This document shows positions 56,022 through 64,000 of a DNA stretch of 64,000 bases, one piece after another. Location of the stretch: contig OX291553.1 of the NCBI GenBank assembly GCA_946406115.1, positions 1,431,001-1,495,000 of the forward strand, given 5' to 3'. Every line of letters starts with the position of its first letter. Within the stretch, counting starts at the first letter, position 1. Below the pieces are notes generated by a model. The model searched no databases. It was not told the origin of the DNA and saw only the letters and a program-made list of their open reading frames with translations. The position numbers and the translations under genes are program-made. Origin of the DNA: Apoda limacodes (lineage: Eukaryota; Arthropoda; Insecta; Lepidoptera; Limacodidae).

Positions 56022-57265
56022 GTTAGTTTTATTATAGTTTGTTATTTTTTGTGCGTAATTAGCTTCAATTTTTAAATAAAGTTATTTACTTTTAAAATAA
56101 ATCATACTTATCTATTTATATACATGAAAAAAAAAAGGTACATATATAACCAACATATACATACCGACACATATAGATATAAATACACTATTCGTATACA
56201 TACATGTTATGTTTATATATATGTGCTATTTTCTATTGTGGTTATACACGTTTATATATTCTTTTTTCTTTTTATTATACGTAACGAAACATTAATTAAT
56301 ACTATATATAGGTACTTATAATATAGGTACATTCTTTTTTTTTTCAACTAAACAATTTACTAGCATTGTTGATTATGTAACACAAATATATAAATACAGA
56401 CACTGCGACGGTTCAATGTTTATGCTGTAACATTTTGAAATGCAATGTTTTTATTCAAGTTTTAGCGCGAAGATTTGCATTAGTAAACAATTCTCAATAA
56501 ACGTGCTACCAATAGCAAAATGCATTTTCAAATAAGAATGGCGCGTTCAAATTTACAATTTCAGTATTTTTATACATTAGCTGTGAAGAAGTTACAATAA
56601 CGAATCATAAACGTCAACACAAAATAAATTGTAAAATGTAGGTAGTAATCTAACTCCCGATTTTTTGGATTCGGACTCTAGACAAAATAAAGTTGCGTAA
56701 AATTTTGAACCCGCGGCGCGAGAATAAATGTTTTAAAACGAACATTGATTGGATGTTTGTTTAGAACGAACGCTCATTGGGGGACGTTTTAAGACGAACG
56801 CTGATTGGAAGTTTAAGCAATATAGAAATAGCATCATTCTTAAAATTTTATTCAGAAAATTAAACGTAGGATAAATCGGAGATCCTCTATATAGGAGTTG
56901 TTTTGTGATCCGCGGTTTTCTTTTCTTATTTATTTTAATGCTTTAAGTAAATTGTTATGTTAGGTACTGTTATTTGGAGTTTTATAATGTTGAATATAAC
57001 CGCGAGAGTTTAAGTTATTTAAAACTTTCATACTATTGAAAACACCCGCAAGACTTGCCTAAGTGAGTTGGTGATTTAATCACCTGTCGTTTATAGAGAG
57101 ATCTGAGATAATATATAATAGATAGAAGTAAAAACTTACTGAAGATGGAGCTGATGTTTAGGCCTAGAAACCTTTGGTGCGGAGCTGATTTCTTCGTTCT
57201 AGGCTGATGTCACTGTTTAACTTCACTTTTAATGTTTGTTGGCCCGCGCGGGTAATATAGTTTTT
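56022..57265. other. Gene-poor stretch left of the BEL/Pao LTR
   Basis: AT-rich with AT microsatellites at 56120-56340. It contains the CCAAT-type repeats at 56731-56815 and a palindrome GGTGATTTAATCACC at about 57070. No frame is recognised. Confidence 0.45.
56731..56815. repeat. Three imperfect 28-31-bp repeats with GATTGG/CATTGG
   Basis: Units AAAACGAACATTGATTGGA, AGAACGAACGCTCATTGGG and AAGACGAACGCTGATTGGA follow each other. Each holds ATTGG, the reverse of a CCAAT box. This could be a promoter-proximal array, but no gene start is seen nearby. Confidence 0.7.
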
Positions 57266-57448
57266 ATATGTAAGTATTAACATGAGCGGAGAAACTTTGA
57301 ATTCACTTTTCGTTATTATTCAAAATCTTAACATATATCAGCTGGGGCGAGCAGACGAACAGTGTTGCTGCGCTAAAAGTGTGGCCGCATCACTCGTCGC
57401 TTATTACAGGTGCGTTCCAAATAACGTTACGACACTTTGGTGTGAACA
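57266..57448 (-). repeat. 3' LTR of the short BEL/Pao element
   Basis: About 183 bases, direct repeat of 59731-59913. Shared blocks include TTCACTTTTCGTTATTATTC, ACATATATCAGCTGG, GCGAGCAGACGAACAGTGTT and GCTGCGCTAAAAGTGTGGCC. On the minus strand it begins TGTTCAC, the usual TG start. Confidence 0.88.
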
Positions 57449-57551
57449 TCCTGGGGGGGATATTTCTGAGCTGAGATCCTCTTCTTTTCTGCGTCCTCAT
57501 GAGTGCTGAGGGTTTGGGCTGAGCGGAGCAGGACCATCATCCACGGGTAGA

Positions 57552-58372
57552 TCAATAGGGAGTCTTGTCAACTTCAATACCGGGCGTTGTAGTGTGTAAC
57601 TTCACAGCACGGGTGTGCTTGGGGAGGAGCTGATTTGGAAAGCCATTTGGAACGTGACTGAAGGGTGTGCAGGTAAGTGCGGGTCCATTGGGACCAGAAG
57701 TCCTGAGAGAGGGCTTGGATGAGTTTAAAACGCTTGAGAGCCGACATTGATCTATTATCGAAGGATGGTTCAGGAGAGGCAGTGAGGGGAGGGCCAATAA
57801 GGAAGTGGCCAGCTGTGAGTGGTTCAAGGGCGGAAGGATCAGAAGAGAGAGGGCAGAGTGGTCTGAAGTTAAGGACAGCCTCAATCCTTATTAAGAGGGT
57901 GGAAAATTCCCCAAATGTAAGTCGTTGCTCACCAATGATTTTAATAGAAGTTGTTTGGTAGATTTTACCGCGGTTTTATGCAAACTTCCAAACGAAGGAG
58001 CTGAAGGTGGGTTGAGCCACCATGTTATGTGCTGATTAGCGAGTTTGTGTGCAATTTTGTCATTGTTAGATGCAAGGAAATTTTGAATGTCTATATGATT
58101 CCTAGCACCTACATAATTTGTGCCGCAATCTGAGCGGATAAGAGTTGGCACACCGCGTCGTGAAAAAAATCGTTGCATTGCCGCCAGAAATGCATACGTT
58201 GAGGGTTCGGAAACTGTTTCGGGGTGCACAGCCTTTGTTGCAAGACACACAAAAATGCAAAAATAACCCTTAAGGAGTTTTGCACTCACTCTCATAGTGC
58301 GGACATAGACAGCGTCGGCACTGTTCACAGGCATTAATGAAGTTTCACCGACCTTGTACGGGCTGATTGTTG
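57552..58372 (-). pseudogene. BEL/Pao integrase, core and C-terminus
   Basis: Integrase inserts the element's DNA. Words in order: RTMRVSAKLLKGYFCIFVCL, ATKAVHPE, FFSRRGVPTLIRSDCGTNYV (second catalytic D), ITWWLNPPSAPSFGSLHKTA (the final catalytic E is K here). Then, in another frame, EAVLNFRPLCPLSSDPSALE, PLTAGHFLIGPPLT and FWSQWTRTYLHTLQSRSKWL. The first catalytic D is lost with the deletion. A frameshift at about 57890 splits it. It cannot catalyse. Confidence 0.88.
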
Positions 58373-58389
58373 TATTGCTTGCAGGCGAC

Positions 58390-59509
58390 AAGCTTATGGC
58401 CTTTCGCCCAGCACCACGAGCAATAAAAACTGTTGTTGGGTGAGATAGGAGCTGAGGGTGAGTTAGTGTGAATGGGCTGAATAGGCTGAAATTGTGCTGA
58501 GAAAGCTGGACGAGTATAAAAGGACTGAAAGTGGACGCGAGGACGAGTGATGTTGGGCTGAGATGTCTGTCTGTTAGAACTGAGCGGAAATGGGTGATGG
58601 GAGGGCTAAAGCGGAGTGTGCGCTGTCTGAGTTTCCTGGTAGCGCGAATGCTCTTCCAGAAAAGTAATGAGATTTTTGAGAGTGGGCAGATCATCATCTG
58701 AGCCATGTTTCCTTCCAAAAAGTGAGCGGAGTTTACCTTTGAGCTTTCGAACAACGATCGATACAAAAACGTAGTCATTACCCTGTGGGAGCTTCAAATT
58801 ATTTAAGGCTGACTGAGCTGAAATGAGCGGAGTTAAAATTGTAGACCTAATGTCTGAGCGGGATGTGATGGTTGGAAGCTCCAGTATGATATCCACAAAT
58901 CTGTCAATGAGAATCCGCCTGTTTTCGTAGCGTTTGGTCAAAATGGCCAAGGCTACTGCATAATTCTCATTGATCTTGCTCTCTTAAGGTAGGCTATCAT
59001 ACTGAGAGCTTCACCTGAGAGGCACGAGAGCAGATAGTGAAGCTTGACAGCATCTAAGTTCACTATGGCAGTCAGTTAAGCTTTAAAATATGGTGATAAA
59101 AGACGGCCAGTCTTCCAATTTCGGTGAAAATTTGGGTAGCTCGATCTTGGGCAGAACAGAAGCTGGCGTTGAAGATGTAGTGAGCTGAGGGGAAACACGG
59201 TCATTCGTCCTTTGGGCTGAGAATCTTTGCTTTGGCTACAGACACTTCCGAGTAAGCATCACATGCTGCTCTATAGTGCTGATTGAATGTAGCCTCAGTC
59301 TTGTCGTCCAGGTCAGTCTCGTCTAAAATTACAAAGTAAACCTCGTCAAGCTTACTTTTCAGCTCATCAATTTTAACAAAGCGACCCTCAAAATCATCAA
59401 CTGAGTATTTTGAGGTATCGCCTGACAGAATTGCAATTGTAATGTCTCTAAGGAGGACAATTGCACTGATGGCTTCATGGAACTTCGCAGCTTGCGACTT
59501 GGTCGGCAT
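58390..59509 (-). pseudogene. gag: BEL/Pao gag
   Basis: The start is probably ATG 59509 (MPTKSQAAKFHEAISAIVLL). The frame runs to a stop at 59201. A shift gives LPKIELPKFSPKLEDWPSF and LHYLLSCLSGEALSMIAYLK (DUF1759 type) around 58990-59160. 58606-58950 gives LTKRYENRRILIDRFVDIIL and SDDDLPTLKNLITFLEEHSR. A zinc knuckle FYCSWCWAKGHKLVACKQY (CX2CX4HX4C) lies at about 58375-58440. Three frame breaks. The order is normal for BEL/Pao gag. Confidence 0.85.
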
Positions 59510-59730
59510 TGCAACGTTTAGATAAAGGGAATAAAAAAAAGGGAATTTAAACAAAAACAAAATACACAGACGTTTTTACGTCAGCAACAACAAAATTACA
59601 CTAAAAAAGTACACAATAAATCAAGTAAAAGTAAACAATAATGGATATGAGCTCGAGTAGGTTTTTTTTGTAAAAAGTAGATCGTTTTCTATGAAGTAAA
59701 TATTTTTAACGTTTTACGGCTAATTTAAGG

Positions 59731-59913
59731 TATATATAAGTATTAAAACTAGCGGACAAACTTTATATTCACTTTTCGTTATTATTCAAAATCTTGACAT
59801 ATATCAGCTGGCGCGAGCAGACGAACAGTGTTGCTGCGCTAAAAGTGTGGCCGCTTCATTCGTTGCTGATTACAGGTGCGTTTCAAATAACGTTACTACA
59901 CTTGGCGTGAACA
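59731..59913 (-). repeat. 5' LTR of the short BEL/Pao element
   Basis: Partner of 57266-57448, differing by scattered substitutions and a few small indels, mostly at the left edge. The gag start lies about 220 bases downstream on the minus strand. Confidence 0.88.
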
Positions 59914-61760
59914 TGAGTCGTTTAACGACCATTAGGGTAGTCTCGTACAATAAAAAAAAACAACAGTGGCACTCGGGGCCTGCCGCAATTTATCAACTTA
60001 TTTAATTATAATTTTTTTTTTCTTGATATTAATTCAAGTTTTCTTTGATATTAATTCAAGGTACACAGTTTTTGAGCGTGGCGATCGATAAGAAAACAAT
60101 TTTTTTTCTGTTATTGAATAAATGAGAAGTTAATAGTGCCGGCAGAAGTGAAAACCTTTACACACGATTCGCGCTTAACATTCAAATATGTTACAAGACA
60201 ACTCATACGTCATATTTAATTGTACAGAACCAATGTCCTTAGCACACAATTCGCGCTTAACACTCAAATATGTCACAAGACATGTCTTTGACATTGTCAA
60301 GCAATAATAAGGTTTGTTTATTTACGTTTTTGACGTAGTATATTTGACATCTCAATCTGTCATAGAATTAAAATCCCATATCCAACCTTCCTGTACTACT
60401 CATAATCGCCATAAACTAGAAATAATTATGAGCAGTTAGCAGCTAGTCTGCACGCATACGTCATTCGGTCGCCGCGCTCAGAGCCCGCGATGGAAGCTAT
60501 GCAATAGCTTAAAAACATCTAACAATGATAAAAGGTCTTGGTTTGTTGATATGACGTGTTAGTTTATTTGAAATTACCCGGGGTTTGTTATTACTTTACG
60601 AACATTTAGAACATACTATTAATATTTTATTAGGATTCTATTAATTTAGGAAAATAAGGACGTTTCATCTAGACTGTTCATATTAATCCAGGAGTCTATA
60701 ATAGTATCGCAACCAATATAACTAGTAATATATTTAAAGGATGTTCTTTTTTTTTGTTCATCTTGATTAAAGCCGGACGTCCGTCTGCAATAAAAAATAG
60801 GATGGGGAGGTTTGAAACGCGGGGTGAGAAGGTTGTTAGAGAGGGGTAAGTGGTGATAAAAGTGCGTGGTCCCATACATACAGAACACTCTATTGCCGTC
60901 GTTTAAATTGTCGAACCGCTGCCCAAGAAGGAGGAAACCATAGTCTACGCTTGTGGGACACAAGAAGCTACCTAGGCACCACGTGGGGTACAGTACGGCT
61001 AGATTGTGCCACCATTACTGGTTAGTAAATACTTTTATATTAGTAGTAATTATATTGTATGTTCGTTGTGAAATCCTTTAGGTTGTGTTTTCCTACGTGG
61101 GGTCCTTTGAAAATTACAGGCGGGTCAACTACCACGTGGCTTTAGGTAGTTTATTTCCAGGGACCTGTGAGTTGACTATTTATTTAACACAACGGTTTTC
61201 GGGTCCTACCACTTTTGACGACCACGCTTGGTCAAATAAAATAATTATCTACATCATTATTAAATATTTATATAAATATACTTTCTCTCACTCGTTTAAA
61301 TGATTGTCGTGGATGCTTCAGGAGTTGCATAGAACATTTAATTACAATATTTATATTTTTGAATAAAAGGGGGCGTTACAACACTTACAAGCAAACACAT
61401 ATAGGTAAAATCATACACATACATTAACGTTAATGTGTTGATTATGACTATTATAAGAGAATAAGTAATAAAAATTCAGTTGAGTTGTAGTCAGAGCTCA
61501 GTAACCATCTTTTAGTGATATCCTTGGTACTACGAAAAAGAATTTTATAAATTCTATTGTAAAATTAGGATAAAAGAAATGCGAGGTTTCGTCTAGCAAC
61601 TACCTGTTCCGTTCTTCGGAATTTTGCAGACAATATCTTTACGTCGTTTGAGAATAATTGCGCTTTCGTCGTAAACAAGTTTTATGTGTTTTCTTAAAAT
61701 TGTTTTATGTAAATAAAGAGCTGTCTGATAGAAAGTACTTTGGCATCATTATAGAGGAAG
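59914..61760. other. Gene-poor stretch between two BEL/Pao elements
   Basis: A 105-codon minus frame at 60646-60963 (words CPTSVDYGFLLLGQRFDNLN) is not recognised. 61380-61760 may be the 3' LTR of the next element, since it lies right after its integrase, but no second copy is in the window. Confidence 0.35.
60161..60282. repeat. Direct repeat of about 40 bp, two copies
   Basis: CACACGATTCGCGCTTAACA at 60161 and CACACAATTCGCGCTTAACA at 60243, each continuing with (T/C)TCAAATATGT(T/C)ACAAGACA. Confidence 0.92.
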
Positions 61761-61772
61761 GATGACGGATAT

Positions 61773-64000
61773 CTATAAGGTTTTTGGTGCATTATATATA
61801 CTAAACATCTTTGCGCACGTACCAGTTTTAGTAAAAAATTTTACATGCACATCCCCAAACAGGAATACAGTAAAAAAGGTAGTCAAATATTCCATACTCC
61901 ATCTACGCCCAAACTCCGGAACCGTTCTTTGAACTAATTGCCACCTATCCAGTCTAGATAATGGCACGTTTAATAAATTTTCTTCAGGCACACGAATTGT
62001 TGGTTCTCCAATCAAAAATGTTTTATATCTCCAATTAAAACAATAGGGTATTTTCGCCAGTTTATTATTAAATTTTAATATTTGCAAGAAAACCGGCCCG
62101 ACAAGTAGCTGGTCATTTAACGAAACTCTATTAGATCAGTTTCGTGGATATTGCATGTTTTCTAATTACTGCATGGTGCGGCAAGTACACACAATTAGGT
62201 TTATTTATTTCATCAAGCGGGACTTCTTCCATATTTTGAGTACTTATCTTTGTGTTGAAGTGTATTTTTCAATTTTCTTTCCACTTGCATTAGCCTACGT
62301 AAAGTTATTGGAAGTGTTTCACCGATCTCTGGTTTATTTTCTCTACACGGCAGTTTGATATTATATCTACTCTGCAGTGCATTGATGAGTTTGTTTATAA
62401 TATCTTCACATTTGATTTCTTCTTCTGTCATATTTCTTTAACTTTTTGCTGTATCGATTTCCCAGAATTGTTTCAACAAGTCGTTTACTTCAATTTGTGT
62501 ATTTAACAAAATTACGTTGTTAAGAGTACGAGTAGATGTAACTTTGCCAAATATAATCCACCCTAAGGTAGTGTTCTGAGCAACTAAAGAATGTTCTTTG
62601 TGACTTATAATTCTTTCCTTTAGTATTTCTGTATACACTTCTGCACCCAAGAGTACTACTACTACTACTACCTGGATCTATTCCAGGTTGACTATAACAT
62701 GGATCAGCTAAATCTTCCTTCCTAATATTAGGCCAGATAGAAATTGTGGCATTATGTGCAGGTGTCATAGATGTAATTTACTTTAACACGTTTGCATTGA
62801 CAAGAAGTTTTGAAGCAGGTTCTTTGTGTAAAACTATATTAAAATAAATCATAGCCTTTGTGATAAGTGGGTGTGTTAAGTTAATCACTGTGACAGAAAC
62901 ATATACGGATGTTTTCGTTAAACCAATAAGTTGACAAGCCGTTTCTGTAATAAATGAAGCTTGTGATCCTTGATAAATTAACTCATGTAGCTTCATCAAC
63001 TTTCCTGTATGTGATTGAACTTCAACTAATGCTGTCGCAAGTAAAACTTGTTGTCCTTTACAATCAGTTTGCATTGTGATAATTTAATTATTATCAGAAA
63101 TGTTTCCAACAGGTGATGATTCCAATGCAGTTATTGTGTTTGTTACTATATTCTGGTGAACTTTGTGCGATGTGTTGTAACGAGTGATGTTTCTTTCTGC
63201 AAATGCGGCAAGATGTACTTAAAAAACAACAGGGAACTAAAAGTTCAAGAACTAAGCAATTAAAGCATAATTATTTTTTTTACACAATTTTTTTACGTTC
63301 TTTAACTTCTAGCTCGGCGAAATCTTTGCAATTAGTAATGAAATGCTGTTAAGAACAAAATGAACATACCTTTCGACTTACTTCGGTGTTTAATGTCTTG
63401 TAATGCTATTGAAAAGGCCGGTAGTCCTTATTACGTGACCTGTTAATCATTTCAAGTGTTCTAAACCTACATTCTAGAAATACGTTAAATTGATTTAACG
63501 TGGATAACATAGTCCATTTACCTAAAGATTGTTTCCAAAGCTTGTGTGTTTCTGCATCAAGTTGAGAGACTACAATATTAACTACCAATGAATCCCACTC
63601 GGATGTAGGTACTTCCATATTTTCAAGAGACATTAAACACTCAGTAGTATTATCCAGAAGTTCTTTTATAGCTTTAGCAGACTCAAGGAATCCTTTTTTT
63701 TATTAAAAAAACGATTTAACAACAAATTAACAATACATCTTTTATTATCATAACGTTGCATAAGTACTTGCCAAGCTTTTTGATAGTAATCTTTATAGAG
63801 ACCAGAAAATTTCGCTGATTTCAAGTGATTCATAGATTATTTCAACCAATATTTGGTATCAAAATATTTTCCTCAAACGATCATATGCATTTTCACGAAA
63901 ATATTCATAGTTTTCTCGCTGTACCATTTTTATGTGAAATTTCAACTATTCATGATATTTTTTGAATATGCCCCAAACTTGTTCTAACGTTTCAAGTCGC
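61773..64000 (-). mobile_element. BEL/Pao retrotransposon, incomplete, runs off the window
   Basis: Minus strand order: gag end beyond 63633 and at 63406-63633 (SLENMEVPTSEWDSLVVNIV, SQLDAETHKLWKQSL). Protease region (DUF1758 type) at 62778-63074 (QVLLATALVEVQSHTGKLMK, YQGSQASFITETACQLIGL, with the active D of DQGSQ changed to Y). 62438-62650 (MGAEVYTEILKERIISHKEH, TLGWIIFGKV). RT start at 62213-62431 (GRYxVKLP-like SRYNIKLPCRENKPEIGE, LRRLMQVERKLKNTLQHKDK). It jumps to the integrase C-terminus at 61773-62087 (FLIGEPTIRVPEENLL, LSRLDRWQLVQRTV). Most of RT, RNase H and integrase are deleted at about 62090-62200. An ACT microsatellite (62651-62671) interrupts the protease-RT linker. Confidence 0.85.

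Larger units (their letters stand above)
57266..59913 (-). mobile_element. Short BEL/Pao element with two LTRs, deleted pol
   Basis: Minus strand order: LTR (59731-59913), gag (start about 59509), zinc knuckle (58400-58450), integrase core and C-terminus (57552-58370), LTR (57266-57448). Protease, reverse transcriptase, RNase H and the front of integrase are missing by one internal deletion near 58370. It could have moved only with enzymes supplied by another element. Confidence 0.85.

Noticed and set aside
57719..57961. Plus-strand frame in the BEL element
   Set aside because: Antisense shadow of the integrase C-terminus.
60646..60963. 105-codon minus frame as a host exon
   Set aside because: No family resemblance, no splice sites in phase that I can trust; left as unknown.

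Overview
This window looks like a piece of an insect genome, most probably a moth or butterfly. It is AT-rich and dense with repeats. It carries several repeat families that I know as typical of Lepidoptera: short elements bounded by a GGGTTCCGTAC motif and a GCCAAGTGCGAGTCGGACT head, Helitron-like elements ending GCCGCnGGCAAA(A)GCTAG, LINEs whose 3' UTR reads GTTTCTTGCCGGATTC(T/C)TCTCGGTAGAA, and LINEs ending GGTAAGCGGTCACCGTAGCC. The species assignment is inference from these families. I found no intact host gene. The window reads as intergenic or intronic DNA built from nested, mostly broken transposable elements. The only host-like coding hint is a 52-base candidate signal-peptide exon at 35334-35385. 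Layout. 0.5-7 kb: two minus-strand LINE remnants, a clean 21-copy 20-bp minisatellite, two poly-G tracts and a short Helitron. 7.7-10.3 kb: a broken BEL/Pao gag with its leader, cut by a LINE tail. 11.4-14.2 kb: large Helitron-like modules and short tandem repeats. 14.4-16.2 kb: a FLYWCH/MULE transposase gene with an apparent intron and two MITEs. 16.3-19.4 kb: a LINE with ORF1, endonuclease and the front half of the reverse transcriptase. 21.36-27.39 kb: a set of nested elements, with an outer element that has 34-bp terminal inverted repeats and an exact 8-bp target duplication, holding a Tc1/mariner-type element that itself holds a Helitron and a 1.6-kb LINE. 28-33 kb: several LINE fragments on both strands, including one with R2-like restriction-endonuclease motifs. 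35.9-38.4 kb: a fairly complete LINE reverse transcriptase. 39-45.8 kb: two tRNA-like sequences, MITEs, a Tc1 remnant, a Jockey-type LINE and a hAT-type MITE with an 8-bp target duplication. 46.4-53.6 kb: LINEs, one with a 67-bp minisatellite in its coding end and one interrupted by a BEL/Pao reverse transcriptase piece, then a Helitron-like element. 57.3-59.9 kb: a short BEL/Pao element with both LTRs that keeps gag and integrase pieces but has lost protease, reverse transcriptase and RNase H. 61.8-64 kb: a second BEL/Pao element running off the window end. These parts do not act together as one pathway. What they record is a history of insertions, readable from nesting order, target duplications and decay. 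All family calls are from reading translated motifs by eye; no database search was run.
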